DNA of 10,122 nt, taken from Caulobacter sp. CCH9-E1. GTDB taxonomy: Bacteria; Pseudomonadota; Alphaproteobacteria; Caulobacterales; Caulobacteraceae. The translations under genes were made by a program, and so were the position numbers. Positions within the stretch are counted from its first letter, which is position 1. Each line of letters begins with the position of its first letter. The notes beneath the pieces were generated by a model, which was not told the origin of the DNA, did no database searches, and saw only the letters and a list, made by a program, of their open reading frames with translations. Location: assembly GCF_001556515.1 (NCBI RefSeq), contig NZ_LSJA01000271.1, positions 1-10,122 on the forward strand, in the 5' to 3' direction. Positions 1 through 5,748 of this stretch are shown one piece after another.

Positions 1-114
1 GATTGTCGGGGTCGTGGGCGGACCTGACGGGCGGGTGGCTTGATCGTTCGGCTCTGGATGTCGCCAGGGGTGTGATAGTTTATCCAGGGTTGAGTTCGGC
101 GCGTGGAGGCTGCC

Positions 115-345
115 ATGGAATGGATTGTTGGTATCGGGCTAGTGGCCTTGGCCGTCGCTGCCGACCTGTGGGTCAAACGCCGTCGCTTCTATCGGCGCAA
201 TATGGCCGGGCTGGAAACCTTCAGCAGCTTCGGCGCGTCGGTGACCACGCGTGGCCTCGAGCGCCTGGTTCTGGGCGCTAGCCGGATCGCCGGGTTACTC
301 GGCGCCCTGATGTTGTTCTTGGCGGCTGTGCGCGCCCTTGGCTGA
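115..345 (+). CDS. Small two-helix membrane protein, unknown function
   Basis: A 76-residue protein if translation starts at the ATG at 115. I chose this over the in-frame GTG at 103 because GGAG at 105-108 sits 6 bases before the ATG as a ribosome binding site. Two hydrophobic segments are visible, about residues 3-18 and 55-73. The first is followed by a strongly basic stretch (KRRRFYRR), which by the positive-inside rule should be cytoplasmic. The middle contains GLETFSSFGASVTTRGLE, a soluble-looking linker. I do not recognise a named family with certainty. Short proteins of this general layout occur in Proteobacteria and are sometimes mislabelled as transporter permeases. It lies 180 bases upstream of the XRE regulator on the same strand, so co-transcription is possible but not shown. 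Coding is likely because the basic and hydrophobic pattern is coherent and no competing frame is convincing. Confidence 0.7.
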   Translation: MEWIVGIGLVALAVAADLWVKRRRFYRRNMAGLETFSSFGASVTTRGLERLVLGASRIAGLLGALMLFLAAVRALG

Positions 346-488
346 GGACGCGCGAGGGGCGGGCCGACCGTGGCCGCGAACCCTGATCGGGGATGTTGCG
401 CGTCTCGACTTTCGCGTCTGGGACGAGACTCGCCCGCGCGCGACCGCTGGCTGCTGGACCGACTCGGCGTAACGGCGGTCAACCGTCA

Positions 489-503
489 TGTCCCCTGAGG
501 ACA
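489..503. promoter_or_regulatory. Inverted repeat upstream of the XRE gene, possible operator
   Basis: TGTCC-CCTGA-GGACA is a perfect 5-base inverted repeat with a 5-base centre. It ends 22 bases before the GTG start of the XRE regulator at 526. XRE-family repressors often bind short dyads in their own promoters, so autoregulation is a reasonable inference. A 5-base arm can easily arise by chance in GC-rich DNA. Confidence 0.3.
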
Positions 504-525
504 ATTGCGCCCAGGGAGCACCGAC

Positions 526-957
526 GTGCCGACCGAAACATCACCCCACTTCGTCGATCTGCATGTCGGCGCCCGGCTTCGCCTGCGCCGAAAGAGCCTG
601 GGCATGAGCCAGACGACCCTGGCCGACGCGGTCGGCCTGACCTTCCAGCAGCTCCAGAAATACGAGCGCGGCGCCAACCGGATCAGCGCCTCCAAGCTCC
701 ACGGCATGGCGGCGGTGCTGAACACCTCGGTCGGCTGGTTCTTCGAGGGTTTGCCCGATCCCGTCGAGCCCGAGAGCGCCCTGGCTCAGGACGCCGAGCG
801 GATCGCCCGCACCACGCAGGCCTTCCTGATGTCGGCCGAGGGCGTCGAGTTGGCGCGGAACTTTCCAGCCCTGCCGTCCACCGCGCGGCGTCAGATCTTG
901 GACTTGATGGGCGCGATGGCCGTCCTCGACGAGCGCGAGGAAGAGGCCGACGGGTAA
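526..957 (+). CDS. XRE-family helix-turn-helix transcriptional regulator
   Basis: A 143-residue DNA-binding protein. The start is taken as GTG 526 because AGGGAG at 513-518 lies 7 bases upstream. A TTG at 505 in the same frame would add seven residues and lacks a comparable site. Residues about 11-68 form a typical Cro/C1 HTH: GARLRLRRKSLGMSQTTLA, then the turn, then the recognition segment FQQLQKYERGANRIS, and a closing VGWFFEGL. The C-terminal half is a helical tail (residues about 80-143, including LPSTARRQILDLMGAMAVL) of the kind found in alphaproteobacterial PraR/PhrR-like regulators. Those relatives control stress, quorum or attachment genes, but the target here is unknown. The gene converges on the flavoprotein gene, with 19 bases between the stop codons. 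A dyad at 489-503 may be its own operator. Confidence 0.92.
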   Translation: MPTETSPHFVDLHVGARLRLRRKSLGMSQTTLADAVGLTFQQLQKYERGANRISASKLHGMAAVLNTSVGWFFEGLPDPVEPESALAQDAERIARTTQAFLMSAEGVELARNFPALPSTARRQILDLMGAMAVLDEREEEADG

Positions 958-961
958 TCCC

Positions 962-990
962 CGCCCGGCGCCGCCTTCAGGCGCCGGGCG
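962..990. terminator. Perfect 11-bp hairpin between convergent genes, putative bidirectional terminator
   Basis: CGCCCGGCGCC (962-972) pairs perfectly with GGCGCCGGGCG (980-990) across a 7-base loop. It begins 5 bases after the stop of the XRE gene and overlaps the last codons and stop of the flavoprotein gene, so it could end transcription from both sides. Neither strand has a T tract after the stem, so it is not a textbook intrinsic terminator. It may act as a pause site, a Rho-assisted terminator or a 3' end stabiliser. Confidence 0.5.
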
Positions 991-1879
991 AAGGATCGAT
1001 CTGCCGCAGGCGTCGGTGGATATCGGTGGCCGCGACCGCCGCCTCGGCCGTGGCGATGGCGATCTGGTTGAGGCCTCGGACCACGTCCCCCGCCGCATAG
1101 AGGCCGTCGATCGAGCAGCGCTGATGGGCGTCGACGTTCAGGTTGCCGTCGTCGTCGTGCTCGGCGCCCCACCGCACCGCCAGACGGCTCTGCATCTCGC
1201 ACCCGAGCGCCAGATAGAGGCAGTCGAAGGTCGCCCGACCGTCGCCCGTCTCGACGATCACCTGGTCCTCCAGCCTGACGGCGCCCAGCGAGGTGGCCAT
1301 CACGGTGACGCCGGCCTCGCGCAGCGCCACAAGGTCGAGATCGTCGCTCGCGCCCAGATGCAGCAAGGTCACCTGGTTGGAATAGGTGCGCAGGAAGATC
1401 GCTTCGCGCGCGCCCAGCGGCCCATCGCCGAGCACCGCAATGGCCTGGTCGATGGCCTCATAGGCGTCGCAGATCGGGCAGATCCTCACGAGCGCCCGCC
1501 GGATGGCCGCATCGATCCCGGGAAGGTCGGGCTTGATGTCCACCACGCCAGCGGCGAGCAGCAGGGTGCGCCCTTGAACCGTTCCGCCGCTCTCGCCGGA
1601 GAGGCGTACCGCGAAAAGGTCGCCGCGACGCTCGAAGGTCTCTGCCCGCGCGGTCTGGAACACGGCGCCGTAGCGTTCGGCCTGGTCGCGCATACGGGCG
1701 AGCAACGCTCCGCCGCCAACTCCCTGCGGGAAGCCCGGCGTGTTGTGGCTCTCGGGGATCCAGCTGGCGCGGGACGGGCCGCCGTCGAGCACCAGGACCT
1801 TGCGGCGGAAGCGCCCGAGATAGGTAGCCGCCGTCAGGCCTGCCGGGCCGGCGCCGACGATGAGGGCGTCGTAGATCAT
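977..1879 (-). CDS. Thioredoxin-reductase-like NAD(P)/FAD-dependent oxidoreductase
   Basis: A 300-residue flavoprotein of the class II pyridine nucleotide-disulfide oxidoreductase family (COG0492 type). The FAD-binding GAGPAG is at residues 9-14. A redox-active CPIC followed by Asp is at 134-137, the position of CATC in thioredoxin reductase. The nucleotide-binding GDGPLG is at 151-156, and the second FAD motif, AAGDVVRGLNQIAIATAEA, starts at 262. These features predict a cytoplasmic enzyme passing electrons from NAD(P)H through FAD to the CPIC dithiol and then to an unknown partner. The nucleotide-site loop is not the NADPH-typical HRR form I would expect of true TrxB, so I give no gene symbol. 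It is the third gene after the sigma factor and transporter on this strand, 91 bases from the transporter stop. An EcfG-type promoter at 1915-1940 suggests stress-induced expression. The Shine-Dalgarno is weak (GAGAGA about 10 bases upstream). Confidence 0.93.
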   Translation of the reverse strand: MIYDALIVGAGPAGLTAATYLGRFRRKVLVLDGGPSRASWIPESHNTPGFPQGVGGGALLARMRDQAERYGAVFQTARAETFERRGDLFAVRLSGESGGTVQGRTLLLAAGVVDIKPDLPGIDAAIRRALVRICPICDAYEAIDQAIAVLGDGPLGAREAIFLRTYSNQVTLLHLGASDDLDLVALREAGVTVMATSLGAVRLEDQVIVETGDGRATFDCLYLALGCEMQSRLAVRWGAEHDDDGNLNVDAHQRCSIDGLYAAGDVVRGLNQIAIATAEAAVAATDIHRRLRQIDPSPGA

Positions 1880-1914
1880 CGGGCGCTATCTCTCGGCGTC
1901 GGTTCCATCGGCTC

Positions 1915-1940
1915 AACGGAACTGGACCTGACCCGGTTCC
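1915..1940 (-). promoter_or_regulatory. EcfG (general stress sigma) promoter, exact consensus match
   Basis: On the minus strand GGAAC (1940-1936) is followed by 17 bases and then CGTT (1918-1915). This agrees fully with the established alphaproteobacterial EcfG/SigT/RpoE2 consensus, GGAAC-N16/17-CGTT. The -10 element lies about 36 bases before the ATG at 1879, leaving a short leader of roughly 27 bases. An imperfect inverted repeat (AACTGGA at 1920-1926 with TCCAGTT at 1938-1944) overlaps the -35 and spacer and could be an operator or a chance fold. This was the only full match I found when scanning GGAAC sites by eye on both strands. Confidence 0.65.
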
Positions 1941-1970
1941 AGTTGCGCGAGGACTCCGCGCCCGGCCGCT

Positions 1971-3269
1971 TCAGCCGCGCGGCAGCAGCGGCGAGAGCGC
2001 CATGGCCGCCACCGCCAGGCCCATCACGACCGTGGCGATCCATCCCAGCAGGCGCACACCGCGCCCGACCACGAACTGCCCCATCTGGCCGGGCCGCGAA
2101 GCCACCCGCATCATCGCCGCCATCATCGGCACGGCGATCACGCCGTTGATCACCGCGCTCCAGAACAGCGCCTTCATCGGGTCGAGCGGCGACCAGTCGA
2201 TACCGACCCCCAGCAGGGTGGCCGCGGCGATCACGCCATAGAACCCCGGCGCCTCCCACGGCTTGTGCGCCAGGCCGCACTTCCACTTGCGGCACTCCCC
2301 GACCGCATAGGCGGCCGAGCCGGCCAGTACCGGGACGGACAATAGGCCGGTGCCGATGATGCCCAGCGCGAACAGCAGGAAGGCAAAGCGCCCGGCGGCC
2401 GGCTCCAGGGCCCGCGCCGCGTCGGCGGCGCTGGTGATGTCGGTCTTGCCCTGGACATGCAGAGTGGCGGCGGTGGCCAGCATGATGGCGATGGCCACCA
2501 GGTTGGAGACGGCCATGCCGACCAGGGTGTCGAGCCGGATGCGCCGCATGGCCCGGCCGGCCTGTTTGGGCGCTTCGGTCAGCGGCTTGGCATGGGCCTT
2601 GCGATTGACCTCCTCGACCTCCTGGGCGGCTTGCCAGAAGAAGAGATACGGGCTGATCGTGGTCCCGAAGATGGCCACGATCGCCGTGATCAGCGCCGCC
2701 GACGGCTGCGCGCGCGGCCAGACCAGACCCTGGATGACCGAGGTCCAATCGAGCTTCACGGTGAACAGCACCGCGACATAGGCCAGCAGGACGAAGGTCA
2801 GCCATTTGAGGAACGCGACGTAGCGCTGGTAAGGCACGAAGAGCTGCAGCAGTAGCGAGAGCACCGCGAACCCCACGGTGAAGATGTGGGACCCGCGATG
2901 GGCGAGAAGCTCGGCGGCCGCGCCCATGGCCGCCAGGTTCGCGCCGATGTTGATGGTGTTGGCCACCAGCAGCAGAACCACCAGCAGATTGACCGCCCAG
3001 CGCGGCATCACCTCGCCAAGATTGGCCGCTAGGCCCTTGCCGGTCACCCGACCGATCTGGGCGCTGACCAGCTGGATCGCGCTCATCAGCGGATAGGTCA
3101 GGACCATGGTCCACAAGAGGCCATAGCCGAACTGCGCGCCGGTCTGGGAATAGGTGGCGATGCCGCTGGGATCATCGTCCGCCGCCCCGGTGACGAGACC
3201 AGGTCCGAGCTTGCGCAGCAGGCTGGTCGCCGGGCGCTGGGTGGTGTCCGGGGGCGGGGCGGCCGTCAC
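1971..3269 (-). CDS. Divergent NRAMP-family metal-ion transporter
   Basis: A 432-residue inner-membrane protein with about 11 hydrophobic segments and the N-terminal signature of the NRAMP/SLC11 family: LRKLGPGLVTGAADDDPSGIATYSQ at residues 18-42. Canonical NRAMP carries DPGN in helix 1 and MPH in helix 6, both contacting the metal. Here helix 1 reads DPSG (33-36), with Gly in place of the metal-binding Asn. Helix 6 reads TTISPYLFFWQ (203-213), with Ser and Tyr where Met and His are usual. The Asp is kept. It therefore belongs to an NRAMP-related branch whose ion (for example Mg2+ or Mn2+) cannot be read from sequence. The GTG start overlaps the sigma-factor stop by four bases (GTGA), so translation is probably coupled and the two genes share a transcript. 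Length is normal for the family. Confidence 0.92.
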   Translation of the reverse strand: MTAAPPPDTTQRPATSLLRKLGPGLVTGAADDDPSGIATYSQTGAQFGYGLLWTMVLTYPLMSAIQLVSAQIGRVTGKGLAANLGEVMPRWAVNLLVVLLLVANTINIGANLAAMGAAAELLAHRGSHIFTVGFAVLSLLLQLFVPYQRYVAFLKWLTFVLLAYVAVLFTVKLDWTSVIQGLVWPRAQPSAALITAIVAIFGTTISPYLFFWQAAQEVEEVNRKAHAKPLTEAPKQAGRAMRRIRLDTLVGMAVSNLVAIAIMLATAATLHVQGKTDITSAADAARALEPAAGRFAFLLFALGIIGTGLLSVPVLAGSAAYAVGECRKWKCGLAHKPWEAPGFYGVIAAATLLGVGIDWSPLDPMKALFWSAVINGVIAVPMMAAMMRVASRPGQMGQFVVGRGVRLLGWIATVVMGLAVAAMALSPLLPRG

Positions 3270-3868
3270 GCGGCCGACTGCGCGTCCAGCACGACGTCGG
3301 CGCGTTGCGCCACGTCCCAGGGGGTGAGCGCGGCCATGGCCTCGCCGACCGGGCGGCCATCGCGGGCATAGTCGCCAGTCTCCAGCAGGCGTTGCAGCTC
3401 GGTGCGCGCGCGGTTGACCCGGCTCTTCACCGTGCCGATCGCCACGTTCATCACCGCGGCGGCCTCTTCGTAGGAAAAGCCGCCGGCCCCGACCATGATC
3501 AGGGCTTCGCGCTGCGGGACCGGCAGCGCCATCAGCGCCTGGCGGACATCGTCCAGCTCGATCGCGGCGGCTGGATTGTCGGTGGCGACCAGGGTCTGCT
3601 CGGCCCGTTCCTGATCCAGTTCCACCGACCGCCAGCTGCGCCGCTTCTCAGACAGGAACTGGTTGCGCAGGATCATGAAGGTCCAGGCGCGCATGTTGGT
3701 GCCCAGCTCGAAGCTTTCACGGCAGCGCCAGGCCTTGGCGACGGCGTCCTGGGCCAAGTCGTCGGCCTGAACCGCATCCCCACAGAGCGAGCGGGCGAAC
3801 GCGCGCAGGTGGGGGATCTGCGAAACCAGTTCTTTTTCGAAGATCTTGTCGCGTGACGCCGTCGTCAT
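3266..3868 (-). CDS. EcfG-type (ECF15-like) RNA polymerase sigma factor
   Basis: A 200-residue sigma factor with only the two ECF domains. Region 2 spans about residues 14-80: IPHLRAFARSLCGDAVQADDLAQD and the helix NMRAWTFMILRNQFLSEKRR. Region 4 spans about 105-162: LPVPQREALIMVGAGGFSYEEAAAVM and IGTVKSRVNRAR. The phrase VGAGGFSYEEAA is typical of the EcfG group that drives the alphaproteobacterial general stress response. A tail of about 40 residues follows region 4 and is longer than in many ECF factors. The usual partners NepR (anti-sigma) and PhyR are not encoded within the window, which suggests a secondary EcfG paralogue such as Caulobacter SigU rather than the core SigT locus. It is the first gene of a likely operon with the NRAMP-like gene. 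Its start has an AGGG site 7 bases upstream, and a weak EcfG-type promoter lies at 3932-3956. Confidence 0.93.
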   Translation of the reverse strand: MTTASRDKIFEKELVSQIPHLRAFARSLCGDAVQADDLAQDAVAKAWRCRESFELGTNMRAWTFMILRNQFLSEKRRSWRSVELDQERAEQTLVATDNPAAAIELDDVRQALMALPVPQREALIMVGAGGFSYEEAAAVMNVAIGTVKSRVNRARTELQRLLETGDYARDGRPVGEAMAALTPWDVAQRADVVLDAQSAA

Positions 3869-3931
3869 GGGCTGGCCCTGTCCTCACCGCCGGCCCGGAC
3901 AACCTTTGCCGAGGCCGCTCACTGCAGCTTC

Positions 3932-3956
3932 AATCCCAGCGAAAGACTTTGGTTCC
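3932..3956 (-). promoter_or_regulatory. Candidate EcfG-type promoter upstream of the sigma gene
   Basis: On the minus strand GGAACC (3956-3951) precedes TT (3933-3932), giving GGAAC-N18-TT, the relaxed RpoE2/EcfG form. The full -10 reads GATT rather than CGTT, so the match is partial. It lies about 64 bases before the ATG at 3868, a plausible distance. If functional it would place the sigma gene under itself or under a paralogue. Confidence 0.38.
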
Positions 3957-3989
3957 AGAGCAAAGTCAGGAGGTTAGACAGTATTCGAT

Positions 3990-4034
3990 GTCGAGTGTTC
4001 GACACAGGAATGGGCGTGTTCGCCCGTTCCTGTG
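3990..4034. repeat. Two abutting hairpins between ribH and the sigma gene
   Basis: The larger hairpin pairs 4003-4016 with 4021-4034: 14 positions with one G-U wobble on plus-strand RNA (an A-C mismatch on minus-strand RNA) around a TGTT loop. The smaller pairs GTCGA (3990-3994) with TCGAC (3999-4003) around GTGT. The 7-base string GTGTTCG occurs at the tip of both (3995-4001 and 4016-4022). The pair lies 66 bases beyond the ribH stop, so it may end or stabilise the rib transcript. No T tract follows on either strand. It also lies upstream of the sigma promoter candidate. The remainder of the 231-base gap shows nothing I can name. Confidence 0.5.
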
Positions 4035-4099
4035 GCAGTCACCCGCTCCCCAATCGGCGACGCCGTTCAGTCCGGGCGGTCGTCGGCCTGCGGCGCCGT

Positions 4100-4555
4100 C
4101 TAGGCCGCGCGTGATCTGATCGACCGGAGCGTCCGCCAGGCCTGGAGACAGGCGTGGGCGGCCTCGCGGCCCTTGTTGTCTACGTCCTCGCGGCTGCGGG
4201 CCAGGGCCTGGTCTTCGTCGTAGGTCGTCAGGACGCCGAAGCTGATCGGCCGTCCGGTGCTGAGCCCCGCAGTCATCAGGCCGGCCGCGACCCCCTGGCT
4301 GATATACTCGAAGTGCGCGGTGTCGCCCTTGATGACGCAGCCCAGGCAGACGATCCCATCGAACCGCCCGCTGGCGGCCAGGGTCTGGGCGATCAGCGGC
4401 AACTCGAAAGCGCCCGGGGCCTCCACGATGTCCTCCTCGCCCAGGCTGACGCCCTCGGCCTCGAGGACCGCGCGGGCGCCCAGCACCAGGCCGTCAACAA
4501 TGTCGGCATTGAAGCGGCTGACGACGAGGGCGATGCGGGGAAGATCATGGGTCAT
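4100..4555 (-). CDS. ribH: 6,7-dimethyl-8-ribityllumazine synthase
   Basis: A 151-residue cytoplasmic enzyme that condenses 5-amino-6-ribitylaminouracil with 3,4-dihydroxy-2-butanone-4-phosphate to the lumazine precursor of riboflavin. Family marks in order: the substrate-binding SRFN at residues 13-16, the APGAFELP loop at 46-53, LGCVIKGDTAHFEY at 71-84 with the catalytic His at 81, and FGVLTTYDEDQALARS at 106-121, which supplies the phosphate-contacting Arg. The length is usual for members that form pentamers or 60-mers. It is the last gene of the rib operon, 14 bases after ribBA, with AAAGGA about 9 bases before the ATG. The GDTAHFEYIS and TTYDEDQALARS wording differs from the alphaproteobacterial RibH forms I am most familiar with. 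That is an impression, not a measured distance. Confidence 0.97.
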   Translation of the reverse strand: MTHDLPRIALVVSRFNADIVDGLVLGARAVLEAEGVSLGEEDIVEAPGAFELPLIAQTLAASGRFDGIVCLGCVIKGDTAHFEYISQGVAAGLMTAGLSTGRPISFGVLTTYDEDQALARSREDVDNKGREAAHACLQAWRTLRSIRSRAA

Positions 4556-4569
4556 GGCGTGAGGTCCTT

Positions 4570-5748
4570 TCAGGCGACGTGACCGAGGTCATGGCCAAGC
4601 CGGTCGCGTTTGGCGTTGAGATAGGCGGCGTTGTCGGCGGTGATCGGGGCCAGCACCGGCACGCGCTCGACCACGGTCAGGCCGCCGGCCGTCACGGCCT
4701 CGGCCTTGCGCGGATTGTTTGTCATCAGGCGCACCTGCCGCACGCCCAGGGCCTGCAGGATCTGGCACGCCGCGCCGTAGTCGCGCGCGTCGTCGACGAA
4801 GCCCAAGGCATGGTTGGCCGACACCGTGTCGAGACCTTGGTCCTGCAGGGCGTAGGCGGCGATCTTGTTGGCCAGGCCAAGGCCCCGCCCTTCGTGACCG
4901 CCCAGATAGATCAGCACACCGCCTTCCTGGCCGATGCGGTCCATCGCGGCGCGCAGCTGCTCGCCACAGTCGCATCGCCCAGAGCCCAGGGCGTCGCCGG
5001 TCAGGCACTCCGAGTGGATACGGACCAACGGCGCGGCGCCATCGCGCGGACCGGCGATCAGGGCCAGGTGTTCAGCTTCCGCCGACCGGAACGCCACGAC
5101 TTCAAAGTCGCCGCGCGCGCTGGGCAGGTGCGAGCGCGCCACTTCGGTCACAGCCTGACGATGGGCCACCAGCTCGGCGATCGAGACGATCGGCAGGTCG
5201 TGACGCGCCGCGAAGGCGTCCAGGCTCGGGCCCCGCGCCATCGCGCCGTCGGGGTTCATGATCTCGCAGATCACGGCGGCGGGCCTCAGTCCGGCCAGTT
5301 TCGCCAGATCGATGGAGGCCTCGGTGTGACCGCGGCGGGCCAGGACGCCGCCCGGCGCGGCCCGCAGCGGGAAGACGTGGCCCGGCGAGACCAGGTCGAC
5401 GGCGGATGCGCCCGGCGCGGTGGCCGCGGCGATGGTCTTGGCCCGGTCGTGGGCCGAGATGCCGGTGTCGATGCCTTCCGCCGCCTCGATCGAGACCGTG
5501 AAGGCCGTGCCGCGTCGGGTGCGGTTGTCGGCGACCATGGGCGCCAGGCCCAGGCGCTCGACGGCCCCGGCCTCCAGCGACAGGCAGATCAGCCCGCTGC
5601 CTTCCTTGGCCATGAACGCGATGGCGGCGGCGTCGACATGCTCGGCGGCCATGACCAGGTCGCCTTCGTTCTCCCGGTCGACGTCGTCGACCACGATGAT
5701 CATCCCGCCCGCCCTCAGGCGTGCGAGCGCTTCAGATAGACGTGACAT
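4570..5748 (-). CDS. ribBA: Bifunctional 3,4-dihydroxy-2-butanone-4-phosphate synthase / GTP cyclohydrolase II
   Basis: A 392-residue fusion that starts both arms of riboflavin synthesis. The N-terminal DHBP synthase domain (about 1-200) turns ribulose-5-phosphate into dihydroxybutanone phosphate and formate. It shows VVDDVDRENEGDLVMAAEH (19-37, with the acidic metal site) and RRGHTEASIDLAKLAGL (138-154). The C-terminal GTP cyclohydrolase II domain (about 210-392) opens GTP. It has HSECLTGDALGSGRCDC (245-261), in which C248, C259 and C261 have the zinc-site spacing of E. coli RibA, then YLGGHEGRGLGL (281-292) and TNNPRK (343-348). Both active sites look intact, unlike RibBA proteins in which the second domain has decayed. 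The start overlaps ribE by 34 bases, but GGAG lies 5 bases before the ATG and MSRLSEALARLRAGGMIIVV is the normal N-terminus, so I keep the overlap. Confidence 0.97.
   Translation of the reverse strand: MSRLSEALARLRAGGMIIVVDDVDRENEGDLVMAAEHVDAAAIAFMAKEGSGLICLSLEAGAVERLGLAPMVADNRTRRGTAFTVSIEAAEGIDTGISAHDRAKTIAAATAPGASAVDLVSPGHVFPLRAAPGGVLARRGHTEASIDLAKLAGLRPAAVICEIMNPDGAMARGPSLDAFAARHDLPIVSIAELVAHRQAVTEVARSHLPSARGDFEVVAFRSAEAEHLALIAGPRDGAAPLVRIHSECLTGDALGSGRCDCGEQLRAAMDRIGQEGGVLIYLGGHEGRGLGLANKIAAYALQDQGLDTVSANHALGFVDDARDYGAACQILQALGVRQVRLMTNNPRKAEAVTAGGLTVVERVPVLAPITADNAAYLNAKRDRLGHDLGHVA

Noticed and set aside
1900..1960. Resemblance to the 3' core of a TPP riboswitch on the plus strand (TGGACCTGACCCGG)
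   Set aside because: The CTGAGA-type element and the rest of the fold are missing, no thiamine gene follows on that strand, and the segment is better explained as an EcfG promoter on the minus strand.
1016..2149. Long plus-strand open frame across the flavoprotein gene and into the NRAMP-like gene
   Set aside because: It is antisense to two genes with clear family motifs, crosses their boundary and has low-complexity composition typical of GC-rich shadow frames.
1876..3114. 412-residue minus-strand frame overlapping the NRAMP-like gene
   Set aside because: Same strand but shifted frame. The translation is Gly/Arg/Ala-rich with no domain, whereas the 1971-3269 frame has clear NRAMP motifs.
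4020..4031. Second GGAAC on the minus strand within the hairpin as an EcfG promoter
   Set aside because: No CGTT or TT at the required spacing downstream.
4003..4034. Canonical intrinsic terminator for the rib operon
   Set aside because: The stem is strong but no U run follows on the minus strand, so I list it as an inverted repeat of uncertain role.
3988..4119. Small plus-strand frame (43 residues) with AGGAGG at 3968-3973
   Set aside because: The ribosome binding site is 14 bases from the ATG, the frame runs through a strong hairpin and into the end of ribH, and the product shows no motif.
5715..5748. 34-base overlap of ribE and ribBA as a start-site error
   Set aside because: The ribBA ATG at 5748 has GGAG 5 bases upstream and gives the normal family N-terminus, so the overlap appears genuine.
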